Under the pieces are notes generated by a model, which ran no database searches, was not told where the DNA came from, and saw only the letters and a program-made list of their open reading frames with translations. The translations under genes were made by a program, and so were the position numbers. Positions 50,470-59,951 of a stretch of 64,000 nt of DNA are shown here, piece by piece. The DNA lies in NCBI GenBank assembly GCA_965246835.1, contig CBDFFQ010000001.1, forward strand, positions 2,418,001 to 2,482,000. The letters run 5' to 3'. The DNA comes from JANPPS01 sp965246835 (GTDB taxonomy: Bacteria > Pseudomonadota > Alphaproteobacteria > Acetobacterales > Acetobacteraceae). Numbering within the stretch: position 1 is the stretch's first letter; each line of letters begins with the position of its first letter.

Positions 50470-50955
50470 ATGGCAACTACGGCATCGCATGTTTGGCGGC
50501 CGAGTGCGGCTCGGGTTCTGGTGGTGGATGGGTTTGTGCCGGTGCCGCGGGGGACGCCTGCTGTGTCGCGAGCCCTGCCGGCTTGGCCCGCAAAGGATCC
50601 GGCGGATGTCCTGGACTATCAGTTCGACATCGCGCCGGCTTTGACTGGCAATGATGGGGATGCGGTTTCGACGCTTGATGTTGGGATCTCGCCTTCCGCG
50701 CCGGGGGACCTGGCTTTGGTTTCGGCCGCGGCGGATGGGGCGCGGGCGGTGCTGTGGCTGGGCGGAGGGCAGGGAGGTACGACCTATACGGTTACGCTGA
50801 CGATCGGCACCCAAGCCGGGCGGACGCTGTCCCGGTCGGTGCTGTTGCCGGTGTTGGCGCTGTCGACGCCCGGGGTGCCGGCGGGGTCGCTGGTGACGGA
50901 AGGCGGCGTGGTCGTGGTGGACCAGAATGGTCAGCCGCTTAGCATCGGAGCCTGA
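50470..50955 (+). CDS. phage fibre-tail adaptor-like protein
   Basis: 161 aa. MATTASHVWRPSAARVLVVD, WPAKDPADVLDYQFDIAPAL and the Ig-like GGQGGTTYTVTLTIGTQAGR with a LSTPGVPAGSLVTEGGVVVV end are typical of phage beta-sandwich adaptor proteins placed before a tailspike. The N-terminus resembles fibre-tail adaptors annotated in Acetobacteraceae phages (recall, unsearched). It starts just after a REP-like palindrome. The next gene starts 3 bases after the stop. Confidence 0.6.
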   Translation: MATTASHVWRPSAARVLVVDGFVPVPRGTPAVSRALPAWPAKDPADVLDYQFDIAPALTGNDGDAVSTLDVGISPSAPGDLALVSAAADGARAVLWLGGGQGGTTYTVTLTIGTQAGRTLSRSVLLPVLALSTPGVPAGSLVTEGGVVVVDQNGQPLSIGA

Positions 50956-50958
50956 GAC

Positions 50959-53511
50959 ATGCCGACGATCGATGAACTGGCGCCAGCTCAAGCGGCGTCC
51001 GACGGGGATCTCGTTCCGGTCAGTCAGGGGGGAATCGCCCGGCATGTGACGCGGACGCAGCTCCTGGCGGGCATGCAGGCGGAGCTGGCGGTCCCAAGCG
51101 GGGCATTGCTGGGGCGGAGCGGGGCAGGTGTCGGGCCGATCGAGGTAGTTCGGGTGAGCGCGCCGCTTCGGCTCGAGGCCGGAGTGCTGAGCGGCCCGGC
51201 GCGGTTCAGCCCGGGGGCGTTGCCGGTTGGGAGCGCACCGGGTTCGGCGGACCTCGTCGCGGTGACGCAGGGCGGGCGGGATGTGGCGGTGCCGTACGGC
51301 GGCCTGATGGCAGGGCTGGGTGGCCTTAATGGCATCGACCTGTCGGGGCATGGGGTACGGGCGCCGGGCGCCGATCTTCGTCCGCTGTCGGAGTGGGTGG
51401 GCGATGCGGTGCCGGTGGAGGCTTATGGGGCCAAGGGCGATGGGCTCACGGACGACACGGCGGCGTTCGACCGGGCCATGCGGAGTGGGCGGCCGGTTCG
51501 GTTGCTGGGACGCACATACGTCCTGACTGGGCAGTGGACGGTGACGCAGGCGCTTTCGCTGGTCGGGGTGCCGGGGCAGAGCGTTCTACGACGGCGCGTG
51601 GTCGGGGGCGGTGCGTTCATCAGCATCGGGGGGCCGGCATTCAGGGCCTATGGCGTAGTGTTCGACGCGGGGCAGCTGGCGGGCGACAGCTGGGGTGTGT
51701 TGGTGACGCAGGTTTGCACCGAGGTTCGGATCGAGCGTTGCGTGTTCCAGGGGGCAACCGGGGCGACGCTCGGCAGTGGGCTTACGATTCAGGCTCGGGA
51801 TGGGCTGGAGGGCGCCGGGTCGGGTCCGCGGGTCCTGGACTGCACATTCCGGAACAATCAGCAGCATGGGCTTTGGGTGCAGGCGGCTGGCGGGGCGCTC
51901 GTTGAAGGGTGCGTGGCGGAGGGCAACGGCGCGTATGGCATTGCGCTCGACTTCAACGACCCGGCGTTTCAGCAGCGGGCGCGGCGGGGGCAGGTTCTGG
52001 GGTGCCGGGCTTCGGGCAATCAGCGCGGCATTTCGATCGGGAATTTTAACGAAACCAACGCGGAGCCGCCCCGCTGGGGGAACGCCCATCCGGATGCGGT
52101 GGGGGTGCTGGTTGCGGGGAATTACTGTGCCGGCAATGCGGCGTATGGGATCGCGGTGGCCGGCGTTGGGATGCAGGTCACCGGCAATCAGATCGAGGTT
52201 GGGGTTGGTGCGTCAGGTATCCTTGCGACTGCCGTGCGGAGCCGGGTTTCCGAGAATGTGGTGCGGGGCCCCGAGGCACCGCTTTTGGGTCAGTTCGGCA
52301 TCGATTCGGGGGGATCCATCGATGTCGAGATTGCTGGGAATCTGGTGCAGGACTGCGCGGTGGGGATCAATCCGGGCGGAAGCCGTGGATGCCGGGTTCG
52401 GGGCAACCAGCTTTGCAGCAATGTCTGGGGCGTCATCGTCTACAACGTTGAGACGGACGGGCACGGGCAGAATTTCGGGATTGCGACGGACGGACTCACG
52501 ATCGAGGGGAACCGGATTGCGCTACGCGACGGGGCCTCGGCCGGACAGGGCGGCGGCATTTATCTGATCGATGCCCCGCAGGGGGTTGCTGTTGTGGACA
52601 ATCAGATCGCCGGGGGTAGTGGGACGTCACCGTCGCAGGCGTTGTGGGCGCATACCGATGCGGTTCTGGTGCGTAATAATGGCTGGAACAACCAGGCACG
52701 GATGATCTGCAATCCGGTTCAGGTAGGCGGATTGGCGCAGGTGCAGGTGCCTGACATCATCGATGAAGCCATGGTCACGGCCTCACCGGCCGGAGGTATC
52801 GGCAGCATCGTGGGGCAGCATCAGGCGGCGACGGCTGGGCAGGTCGTTTACGTGCGGGTCACGGCGGGGGGCACCGGGTATCGTTCGGCGGCGGTGACCA
52901 TCACGGGGTCCGGCAGTGGCGCCCAGGCCGTTGCCCACGTGCGTGATGGAGTGGTGATCGGCGTGGCGCTGCTGGCGGGCGGTAGCGGGTATGCCGGGGC
53001 GGCTTCAGTGCGGATCGATGGCGATGGCAGTGGGGCGTCTGCCACGGCACAAATTGGCGTGCCGGTGCCGGAGGGGCGGCGCTTGCGGCTGCATTGCAAC
53101 GCGACTGTGCGGTTCCGGCGGGTTGGGAGCTTGCCGTTCCAGGATAACTGGACGGGGGCCGACATCACTGTGCCGGCGGCTTCGGTCGTGGAGTGGGTCG
53201 GCGCCTGGGGGGGCTGGCAGGCGGTTATGTTCACCGGGGCCGACTATGTGGCGCCGACAGGGGATGGCGGTCTGGTGGTGCGCAGCGCGGCGCATGACGT
53301 GACGCTTCGGCCGGGCGGTGGTGGGCAGGTGCGGATCGGATCGGAGGCGGAGCCGTTCGGGTGTGCGCTGACGCTCGGGCGAGGCAGCCCGGAGGGGCAG
53401 GTGAACGCGCCGCCCGGGTCCGACTACCGTAACCTTGATGGCGGCGTGGGTTCGACGTTGTGGATCAAACGGATCGGGACTGGGGCGACTGGCTGGTTTG
53501 CGGTGGCTTGA
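50959..53511 (+). CDS. tailspike with pectate-lyase-like beta-helix
   Basis: 850 aa. The N-terminal MPTIDELAPAQAASDGDLVP and SQGGIARHVTRTQLLAGMQA form an attachment module also found in the 53679 fibre. Residues 155-200 VEAYGAKGDGLTDDTAAFDR are the classic start of the pectate-lyase-3 beta-helix, followed by NxxxGI-type rungs (CRASGNQRGISIGNFNETNA, NYCAGNAAYGIAVAGVGM). Around residue 640 a GGTGYRSAAVTITGSGSGAQ domain repeats twice. Such spikes degrade or bind host surface polysaccharide. Confidence 0.85.
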   Translation: MPTIDELAPAQAASDGDLVPVSQGGIARHVTRTQLLAGMQAELAVPSGALLGRSGAGVGPIEVVRVSAPLRLEAGVLSGPARFSPGALPVGSAPGSADLVAVTQGGRDVAVPYGGLMAGLGGLNGIDLSGHGVRAPGADLRPLSEWVGDAVPVEAYGAKGDGLTDDTAAFDRAMRSGRPVRLLGRTYVLTGQWTVTQALSLVGVPGQSVLRRRVVGGGAFISIGGPAFRAYGVVFDAGQLAGDSWGVLVTQVCTEVRIERCVFQGATGATLGSGLTIQARDGLEGAGSGPRVLDCTFRNNQQHGLWVQAAGGALVEGCVAEGNGAYGIALDFNDPAFQQRARRGQVLGCRASGNQRGISIGNFNETNAEPPRWGNAHPDAVGVLVAGNYCAGNAAYGIAVAGVGMQVTGNQIEVGVGASGILATAVRSRVSENVVRGPEAPLLGQFGIDSGGSIDVEIAGNLVQDCAVGINPGGSRGCRVRGNQLCSNVWGVIVYNVETDGHGQNFGIATDGLTIEGNRIALRDGASAGQGGGIYLIDAPQGVAVVDNQIAGGSGTSPSQALWAHTDAVLVRNNGWNNQARMICNPVQVGGLAQVQVPDIIDEAMVTASPAGGIGSIVGQHQAATAGQVVYVRVTAGGTGYRSAAVTITGSGSGAQAVAHVRDGVVIGVALLAGGSGYAGAASVRIDGDGSGASATAQIGVPVPEGRRLRLHCNATVRFRRVGSLPFQDNWTGADITVPAASVVEWVGAWGGWQAVMFTGADYVAPTGDGGLVVRSAAHDVTLRPGGGGQVRIGSEAEPFGCALTLGRGSPEGQVNAPPGSDYRNLDGGVGSTLWIKRIGTGATGWFAVA

Positions 53512-53515
53512 AGCG

Positions 53516-53598
53516 TGCCCGGCTCAAGTTGAACCGGGCAGGCTTCAGCATTTTTGGTTAGCGAGCACGACTCAGCCTCAAGCCGACCTGCTTGAGGC
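53516..53598 (+). other. two hairpins between tailspike and collagen-like fibre genes
   Basis: Hairpin 1: tgcccgg / ccgggca, 53516-53540, with T5 about 10 bases later. Hairpin 2: gcctcaag / cttgaggc at 53575-53582 and 53591-53598. They may be weak terminators or mRNA processing sites. The 167-base gap otherwise holds nothing recognisable. Confidence 0.5.
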
Positions 53599-53678
53599 GG
53601 ACGTGCTCTGGGCCGGCCGCGGCATCGACGACCATACCTGGCGCGGGAACGCAGCCGGGCCGTTTCTGAGGACATTCC

Positions 53679-55625
53679 ATGCCTACGATCAAGCAACTTC
53701 CTGCAGCCGCTTCGGTTGCGGCGGGCGATGTGCTGCCGATCAGCCAGGGAGGTTTTACGCGGTCAGTCACGGCCGGGGTGCTGTTGGCCGGGACGCAGCC
53801 GGCGTTGACGGTTGGAGAGGGCAAGCTGCTGGGCCGGACGTCAGCGGGGGCGGGCGGGCCGGAGCCGGTGGCCCTGGGGGCTGGGCTTAGCCTGATCTCC
53901 GGCGTGCTGAGCGCAACAGGTGGGGGTGGCGGTGGCGCTACGGTCGGGACGACGGCCGGCACGGTCGCGGCCGGAAACGATGCGCGCATCGTGGGCGCGG
54001 CGCAGCGCTCTGCCAATTTGGCTGACCTTGCTTCCGTAACCTCGGCCCGGGCCAATTTGGGGCTGTCGGCTGTCGCGAGCTCGGGGCAGTTCGGGGACAT
54101 CGCGGGCGTGCCGGCGTTTGTGACGGCAGCGGGCGCGCAACAGGCGGTGATCGGCACGATCACGGTCAATGGGCAGCCGAATGCTGCCTCCAGCACCATC
54201 GGCATGCATCTGGACGTGTATAATCCAGGCACGCTGCAGCCGACGTCGATCGTGTATGCCACGCGGACCACCTACACGAACGAAGCTGCCGGGCAGACGA
54301 TGTATGATTTCGGTCATGCAGTGCAGGCGGTGTGGCAGCGTGCGCCGGGCGTGGCTGGCGGGCAGATGTTCGGGCAGTGGACGATTGCCGAGGGGCCGAT
54401 CGACTCCACCAGCAATTATGGAATCGTGGGCTACGAGATCAATCCGGTGAACCGGGGCAACGACACCGGTTGGACTAGCCGCCGGGACAGCTTGGCGCGG
54501 TTCAGTGTAGCGCTCCAGCTAGTACCGGAGGCGAACTCATTCACGCATGGCGGGACGGCGCAAAACATCACGGCGGCGCTGGTCATTGCGCAGTCGCCCG
54601 CGACGAACGGGACGGATTTCGTCCGATCGCATAGCGGCGTGCTGATCGAGCCGAATGCGATCGCGGGCACGGTGGGCCGGGCCATGACGATGACCGGCGA
54701 TGTGACGGGCGGGCCGGGCGCCCCGGTGGCGGCGACGCCGTGGGGGCCGTGGTCGCTGCTGGGAAACTGGCGACATGGCGTCGATTTCGCGTCGGCAGTG
54801 ATTTTCGACACGGTGGCGCTGCGGCTTGGGGCGGGGCAGCGGGTCGGCTTCAACAATGCAGCCGGAACGCAGACGGCGACGATCGGGTCGAACGAGATCG
54901 GGGATGTGCTGCTAGGGCCCGTTGGGACGGGGCAGGTGCGAGCCGGCACGAATGTGGTTTGGCATGCGGGCAACCTGTCGTTCGGCAGCGGGTTAAGCCT
55001 TTCGGGAGGCGTGCTGACAGCCTCCGGCGGCTCGGGTGGAACTGTGGGTCCCCAAGGACCGGCTGGTCCGGCGGGGCCGCAGGGGCCGATCGGTACTGCG
55101 GGCCCCGTTGGCGCGACAGGAGCCATCGGCCCTGCTGGGGCGGCTGGCGCGATCGGGCCGGCGGGTCCAACCGGAGCGACCGGAGCCACCGGTGCCCAGG
55201 GACCGGCCGGACCAACGGGCCTTACTGGAGCGGCTGGTGCGCAGGGTGCCGCCGGGCCGGCCGGACCGGCCGGTCCTCAGGGTGCAACGGGGCCAAGTGG
55301 GGCCGGGTCCGCGATTGTGGTGACGACGATCGCGGCCTCTGGCGCGTCTCAAACGTTGACGGCGCCGGCATCGGGCAGCGTTGCCTACGACGTTACGCTG
55401 ACAGCGAATTGCACCCTGTCGCTTGCTGGGGGGGCCGGTGGACAAATGCAGTCCATCACGATTTTCCTGCGTCAGGACGGCCCAGCGGGCCGGGTGCCGA
55501 TCTTGCCGGCCGGGGTGCGCTGGGCGGGGGGCGTGGTGCCGGTGCCGAATAGCGCGGCCGGGGGAATCGATGTGTTCGTGTTCACCACGCCGGACGCCGG
55601 CGCGACCTGGTTTGGGAGCTACTGA
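53679..55625 (+). CDS. collagen-like tail fibre
   Basis: 648 aa. The first 40 residues MPTIKQLPAAASVAAGDVLP with SQGGFTRSVTAGVLLAGTQP repeat the attachment module of the tailspike. The middle contains a phage fibre stretch (QRSANLADLASVTSARANLG) and a beta-rich knob. Residues about 457-543 hold 29 Gly-X-Y triplets (GPQGPAGPAGPQGPIGTAGP onwards), a collagen-like stalk. The C-terminal domain reads TAPASGSVAYDVTLTANCTL, then FLRQDGPAGRVPILPAGVRW. It would trimerise and touch the receptor. Confidence 0.82.
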   Translation: MPTIKQLPAAASVAAGDVLPISQGGFTRSVTAGVLLAGTQPALTVGEGKLLGRTSAGAGGPEPVALGAGLSLISGVLSATGGGGGGATVGTTAGTVAAGNDARIVGAAQRSANLADLASVTSARANLGLSAVASSGQFGDIAGVPAFVTAAGAQQAVIGTITVNGQPNAASSTIGMHLDVYNPGTLQPTSIVYATRTTYTNEAAGQTMYDFGHAVQAVWQRAPGVAGGQMFGQWTIAEGPIDSTSNYGIVGYEINPVNRGNDTGWTSRRDSLARFSVALQLVPEANSFTHGGTAQNITAALVIAQSPATNGTDFVRSHSGVLIEPNAIAGTVGRAMTMTGDVTGGPGAPVAATPWGPWSLLGNWRHGVDFASAVIFDTVALRLGAGQRVGFNNAAGTQTATIGSNEIGDVLLGPVGTGQVRAGTNVVWHAGNLSFGSGLSLSGGVLTASGGSGGTVGPQGPAGPAGPQGPIGTAGPVGATGAIGPAGAAGAIGPAGPTGATGATGAQGPAGPTGLTGAAGAQGAAGPAGPAGPQGATGPSGAGSAIVVTTIAASGASQTLTAPASGSVAYDVTLTANCTLSLAGGAGGQMQSITIFLRQDGPAGRVPILPAGVRWAGGVVPVPNSAAGGIDVFVFTTPDAGATWFGSY

Positions 55626-55627
55626 GC

Positions 55628-57268
55628 ATGGCTAATCCATTGACACTGACCCGGGCCGGCTTCGACACGACGGGGTTCAAGTTCGGGACGGCGGCGCTTT
55701 CGGCCGGCAATGCCTCCACGGCGGGGGCGATCCTTCCGGCCGGCGGCTTCACGGCTGAGGCGTGGATCAAGTCGGCCGGAACATCGGGCGTGAAGGTCGC
55801 GTTTGGCAGCTCGCCGGCATTCTGGGTGGGTGCGAACGCCGGGACCCTGATGGCGAGCATCGGCCAGGGCGGGTCTGCGGTCACGCTCACCGGCCCGGCG
55901 CTCGGGGCGGGGTGGCGTCATGTCGCGCTGGTCTGCGGGTCCGGGGGAAGCACGCTGTTCCTGGATGGGGCCGCGGTTGCCACGAGCGCCACGCCGTTTG
56001 CGAGCACTGGCGGGACCCTTGGCGCCGCGTTCGGGATCGCGAACTTCGAAGCGAACGGGGCCGGCAACGGGACGGTGTTCGAGTGGGTCGGCAGCATCGA
56101 TGAGGCGGCGATCTGGAGCGGGGCGCGGTATACCGGCACGTTCAGCCCGCCGAGCGGCGCCTATACGGGGGGCGAGAGCGGATTGCTTGCGCTCTGGCAT
56201 CTCGACAGTACCGGAGCGGATAGTGCGGGCACGGTTTCGCCGCCCTCGACCCTCACGATCTTTCCCGATGACTCGGGCATCCTGTATAGCCCTTATACGT
56301 GGCAGGTGACGCACGGCGCTGCGACGGCCTGGAACCCGGGAGCTTATTTCCGCACGCTGTTCAGTGGGCCATCATGCACGATGACGTTTGACGTCACGAA
56401 TAACGGCTCTCCGCTTTCGCAGCTGTGGTGGCGCGTCGATCACGGTCCGTGGACGCAAGCAGCGGTCGCGAGCTCAGTCGTGTGCAGTATTCCCGTCGCC
56501 ACGGCAGGGAATGCGGATGTTCCGTTCCATCGTCTGGAGGTTGTCTTCAAGTCGATCGACAGCGCCAATGGGGGCCTGAACCGCTGGAACTCCCCATCTG
56601 CGACGGCGCTCCGGTTTACGGGACTGGTTCTGGCTTCGGGATCGACGGTCTCCCTCCCAGCCCGGGCGCCGCTCAACATCCTCATTTACGGGGACAGCTT
56701 GACGGAAGGTGTCCGAACCCTGGGCGAAGCGGTCAGCACCACACCGGATAACAACGATGCCATGTTCTGCTGGGCCTTCGAGCTTGGGCGCCAGTTGGGG
56801 GCGGAGGTCGGCGTTGTTGGCTGGGGTGGCACCGGTTTCAGCGCGAGCTTCGGCAACGTTCCGGTCTTTGGCAGCTCGTATGCTCTGTTGGCCGCAGGGG
56901 TCGCGCGCAGCTTCACGCCGTCCCCGGATCTGGTCATCATAAACCATGGGGCGAACGATGGGGGTGACATCACGGCTGCTGCGAAAGCGACGATCAATGC
57001 ATTGTTGAGCGTATGCTCCAAGGCTCAGATCGCGGTGCTGAACCCGCTTCCTAGGCCGGACAACACCTATCTGCGAGGGGCCGCTGCCGGGATCTCGGTT
57101 CCGGCGCGCGTGCGGTATATTTCGTCGGCAGGCTTCTTTTCGACGGCGTTGGGCGCCGACGGGGTTGGTCTTCATCCCAGCGGCCCAAACAGCGCGGGCG
57201 TTATCGCCCCGAAAGTTGCCGCGGCTGTGAAATCCCTGCTTCCTGTTCCACCCCGATGGACGCACTGA
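55628..57268 (+). CDS. tail-associated SGNH/GDSL hydrolase with LamG-like domain
   Basis: 546 aa. Residues 30-190 are a concanavalin/LamG-like fold (GFTAEAWIKSAGTSGVKVAF, GWRHVALVCGSGGSTLFLDG, WVGSIDEAAIWSGARYTG). Residues 345-540 are the SGNH domain: block I LIYGDSLTEG near 352, oxyanion Asn in NHGANDGGD near 438, block V DGVGLHPSG with Asp and His near 510. Such a tail protein can deacetylate or deacylate surface polysaccharide. It starts 2 bases after the fibre stop. Confidence 0.82.
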   Translation: MANPLTLTRAGFDTTGFKFGTAALSAGNASTAGAILPAGGFTAEAWIKSAGTSGVKVAFGSSPAFWVGANAGTLMASIGQGGSAVTLTGPALGAGWRHVALVCGSGGSTLFLDGAAVATSATPFASTGGTLGAAFGIANFEANGAGNGTVFEWVGSIDEAAIWSGARYTGTFSPPSGAYTGGESGLLALWHLDSTGADSAGTVSPPSTLTIFPDDSGILYSPYTWQVTHGAATAWNPGAYFRTLFSGPSCTMTFDVTNNGSPLSQLWWRVDHGPWTQAAVASSVVCSIPVATAGNADVPFHRLEVVFKSIDSANGGLNRWNSPSATALRFTGLVLASGSTVSLPARAPLNILIYGDSLTEGVRTLGEAVSTTPDNNDAMFCWAFELGRQLGAEVGVVGWGGTGFSASFGNVPVFGSSYALLAAGVARSFTPSPDLVIINHGANDGGDITAAAKATINALLSVCSKAQIAVLNPLPRPDNTYLRGAAAGISVPARVRYISSAGFFSTALGADGVGLHPSGPNSAGVIAPKVAAAVKSLLPVPPRWTH

Positions 57269-57518
57269 AAATTGCCGCCGGGCAGTTTCGACGTCCGGCC
57301 TACCAGATAAGGGCGGGTTCGGTCCTTTCGGCGCGGTCGTAAAGGTAGCGGTCGCGTCGAGGGCCAGGCTGTTCTGGCGGACACCAATCTGGCGGCCCCG
57401 CACAGACCTCAGCCATCCATCCCACGAGCTCTGCGGAGATACGCTGAAATACGACAGACAATATACAATTTGACACACCACACTATGTCTGTGGCACCGC
57501 CACGCGTCAAGTATCTGC

Positions 57519-58532
57519 TCAAAAAAGAGCTGGCGCTCGATTATGTGAGAGGAATCGACGTTTCCAAGTTAGGCTCGGTCCCTCGACGAAGCGCCATGAG
57601 AGCCAGGATAGGACCAGCACCACGGGCGTGCTCAGCGCGATATTGGCCATGCAGGACGCCTCGTTCCCAAGCGCCGTGGATACGGCCTGCTGGACGGGGA
57701 AGGCGTAGATGTAGATCCCGTAGGACATGTCGGTCCGGGTGGCCCAAATTGGTAGCCGGATCGGCCGAGTTGCGATTGCCAAATAGATGGTGAGGTAAGC
57801 GCCGGCGGTGGCAAGGATCAGACGTAAGCCGCCCGTCATCATCGCGGCCATCACGGCACAACAGCAAAGGGCGGCGATCCACCCTCGGAGAGGCGGCCGC
57901 CAGAAGTAAATCGTCGAGCCGGCAAGAAACAGGGTACCGAACTGAACATATGCCCCACCCCACCAAACCGCACTGGCCAAAAGCCCGACAATCGTCAGGC
58001 CGGCGGCAGTCCATCTGTTAAGGCAGCCGGCGAGACCGAGGGCGAGCACAAGGGCGTAACAGACGGCCTCATAATAAAGCGTCCACAGCGAACCGTTCAC
58101 TGCAGGGCCAAATGGATTTTTGGTAAAGACCCCGGGAAGCACCGAGACATCGTTCAATAAGAACGCGTTGGATATGATGAAATTCTGTACCGTGGGTGAG
58201 GCGGTGTACTCTGCCAGGGTCCAGCTCGTTAGAAGCGGTCCTGCCACGACGGCGACCAGCACCAGCATCGCGAGCAGCCCTGGGAGGAGCCGAAGCATAC
58301 GCGCCGAGACGAAACTCAGCGGATCTGGTGAGCGCATCCAGCTCATGGTGATGAGGTAGCCGCTGATGACGAAGAACACGGCAACCGATAGCTCGCCCAG
58401 GGTGGTCTGCCCGTGGCTGAACCGCCACACTGCTTCACGCTGATTCGAGCCATACGAGAGTGGCACGGCGTGGGACACCAAAACTGCGAGTGCTGCAATC
58501 AGCCGTAGCACGTCGAAGTTGTTGGCTTTCAT
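57519..58532 (-). CDS. acyltransferase 3 family membrane protein (OafA/YrhL type)
   Basis: 337 aa from ATG 58532. The N-terminus MKANNFDVLRLIAALAVLVS with H in SHAVPLSYG, then FFVISGYLITMSWMRSPDPL and VSARMLRLLPGLLAMLVLVA are the acyltransferase-3 signature (catalytic His-Arg region, R-x-RIxP-like). About ten membrane helices follow, with LSYGIYIYAFPVQQAVSTAL near the C-end. It transfers acetyl groups onto O-antigen or other glycan in the cytoplasmic membrane. It is on the opposite strand to all phage late genes, a likely moron. Confidence 0.85.
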   Translation of the reverse strand: MKANNFDVLRLIAALAVLVSHAVPLSYGSNQREAVWRFSHGQTTLGELSVAVFFVISGYLITMSWMRSPDPLSFVSARMLRLLPGLLAMLVLVAVVAGPLLTSWTLAEYTASPTVQNFIISNAFLLNDVSVLPGVFTKNPFGPAVNGSLWTLYYEAVCYALVLALGLAGCLNRWTAAGLTIVGLLASAVWWGGAYVQFGTLFLAGSTIYFWRPPLRGWIAALCCCAVMAAMMTGGLRLILATAGAYLTIYLAIATRPIRLPIWATRTDMSYGIYIYAFPVQQAVSTALGNEASCMANIALSTPVVLVLSWLSWRFVEGPSLTWKRRFLSHNRAPALF

Positions 58533-58692
58533 GCCGCGGTCTCCCGTTCGTTTTGAACGCCTTCCCTTCATTCCAAGAGAGAAGGGGATGGTCAAGACTT
58601 TCCCGGGACCGAAAAACCAAACCTAACAACTGCAACCGGAAAGCGAAATTTTCGGCTGTTTTGTCCACGAATTGATCTATGAAAGGCGGCAG

Positions 58693-59085
58693 ATGGGATT
58701 GCGAAATCCGCCCCGGCCATTGCTGAACGCGCAATTGGCCATCCATGCCGCACTAACATTGGTGATGGCCTGGCTTGCGATCGTGCTGTTCATGCCAGAT
58801 CAGACCTTCGCCACGGGCCGAGGTTACAGGTTCATGGCGCAGATGGCCGAGGAAAACACCTGGGCCATGATGTTCTGGCTGACAGCAACGATCGGATTGA
58901 TTGGGCTTATCACACCATCTGCCCTGATCCGTCTCGCTACAGTCCTCGTTCTCGCCACGATGCACGGTGTTCTGGCGCTATGTTTTGCATTTGGAAATCC
59001 CACAAGTACTGCCAGTGGGACCTACGCCGTTTTGGCAGGTCTTGGATATTACTTGGCCTGGAGGCGGACGAATGAAGGTGTCTGA
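58693..59085 (+). CDS. hypothetical phage membrane protein
   Basis: 130 aa from ATG 58693 after aaggcggc (an upstream ATG at 58672 is possible). It has four hydrophobic segments: LAIHAALTLVMAWLAIVLFM, MMFWLTATIGLIGLITPSAL, LATVLVLATMHGVLALCFAF and TYAVLAGLGYYLAW. No family is recognised. The next gene starts inside its 3' end (59072). It lies at the start of the lysis region and may be a holin-like accessory or immunity protein. Confidence 0.55.
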   Translation: MGLRNPPRPLLNAQLAIHAALTLVMAWLAIVLFMPDQTFATGRGYRFMAQMAEENTWAMMFWLTATIGLIGLITPSALIRLATVLVLATMHGVLALCFAFGNPTSTASGTYAVLAGLGYYLAWRRTNEGV

Positions 59086-59482
59086 GCCGCTGCGATCATT
59101 GCTGCGCTCGGTCCGGCAGATATTTCGGCACGAACCGTGGTGGGCCGAGTTCTGGTCTGCCTGCACGGCGATGTTGTGGGGCGGCCTCTCTCTCCACAGC
59201 CCGGTCGTGCCGTGGCCCAGCATGCAGGTTCTGCTGAGATTGGGCGATGACCGGTTCTGGTCGCTCATCGGCTTCGGGTTGGGCGCGATGCAACTCGCTT
59301 TTCTACTGGCGGATCATCGCTGGCTCCGTTGGGCCGGTGCGGTGGCGCTCTGCTGGTTTTGGGCCGTGCTGACCTTGGGGGTCTGGGTGGCGATGCCCGG
59401 CGCACCCGGCACTGCGATCTATGCGGGCTGGTGCGGAATCAATGTATTCAGCATCTTGCGTCTGTTGCGCCATCATGGCTGA
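59072..59482 (+). CDS. hypothetical phage membrane protein
   Basis: 136 aa from ATG 59072, after gaggcgga. It has hydrophobic segments FWSACTAMLWGGLSLHSPVV, FWSLIGFGLGAMQLAFLL, AGAVALCWFWAVLTLGVWVA and AIYAGWCGINVFSILRLL. It overlaps the upstream gene by 14 bases and the next gene by 8. Three such genes in a row before the endolysin are typical of a phage lysis block. Its role is not known. Confidence 0.6.
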   Translation: MKVSEPLRSLLRSVRQIFRHEPWWAEFWSACTAMLWGGLSLHSPVVPWPSMQVLLRLGDDRFWSLIGFGLGAMQLAFLLADHRWLRWAGAVALCWFWAVLTLGVWVAMPGAPGTAIYAGWCGINVFSILRLLRHHG

Positions 59483-59951
59483 GCCGATCCCTTCGTTTCT
59501 GGCTCCGATCGCTTCCACGCTAGCGCCGGGCGCTTTGGGTCCGTGGTGGGTGGTCGCGGCGGCCGGGGTGCCGTCGATCGCCAGTGCCGTCTGGGTCTTC
59601 TGGCGCTGGTGGGTCGAGCGGGATGACAAGCGTATCGAGGGTGCGCGATCCCGCGAAGAACGCTTGATGCGCGAACTCGAAGCGCAGCGGACGGCGCTGA
59701 GCCGCGAGCACGCCGATCTGTTCGATCGAATGCGGGCGGAGTTGCTGCGCAAGGAGGCGCGACTTCTTGAACTGGAGCGTGACCGCGACCGTGGCTGGGA
59801 CCTGGCCCGCTGGTGGAACCGCCGGGCGCACGAGCTTCGGCATGCCGGGCTCAATGCACAGACCATCGTTGTGGGACTTTGTGCCCGCGAAGACCTGGCG
59901 CCACCCACCTGGCCCGACATGACTTTGCCGCATCTGGAGGAGCCGAAATGA
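59475..59951 (+). CDS. membrane-anchored coiled-coil protein, inner-spanin-like
   Basis: 158 aa from ATG 59475. One N-terminal hydrophobic segment APGALGPWWVVAAAGVPSIA and SAVWVFWRWW is followed by a long charged coiled coil: RSREERLMRELEAQRTALSR, EHADLFDRMRAELLRKEARL and LELERDRDRGWDLARWWNRR. That layout, a type II membrane anchor plus a periplasmic coil, and its position just before the endolysin suggest an i-spanin. No o-spanin was found. The stop shares ATGA with the next start. Confidence 0.5.
   Translation: MAEPIPSFLAPIASTLAPGALGPWWVVAAAGVPSIASAVWVFWRWWVERDDKRIEGARSREERLMRELEAQRTALSREHADLFDRMRAELLRKEARLLELERDRDRGWDLARWWNRRAHELRHAGLNAQTIVVGLCAREDLAPPTWPDMTLPHLEEPK

Noticed and set aside
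48550..51351. 933-codon minus-strand frame across the baseplate and fibre genes
   Set aside because: Antisense to five well supported phage genes; Arg/Pro/His-rich with no domain.
57269..57518. Possible gene between the SGNH hydrolase and the acyltransferase
   Set aside because: Short frames lack ribosome sites and protein-like composition; nothing else recognised there.
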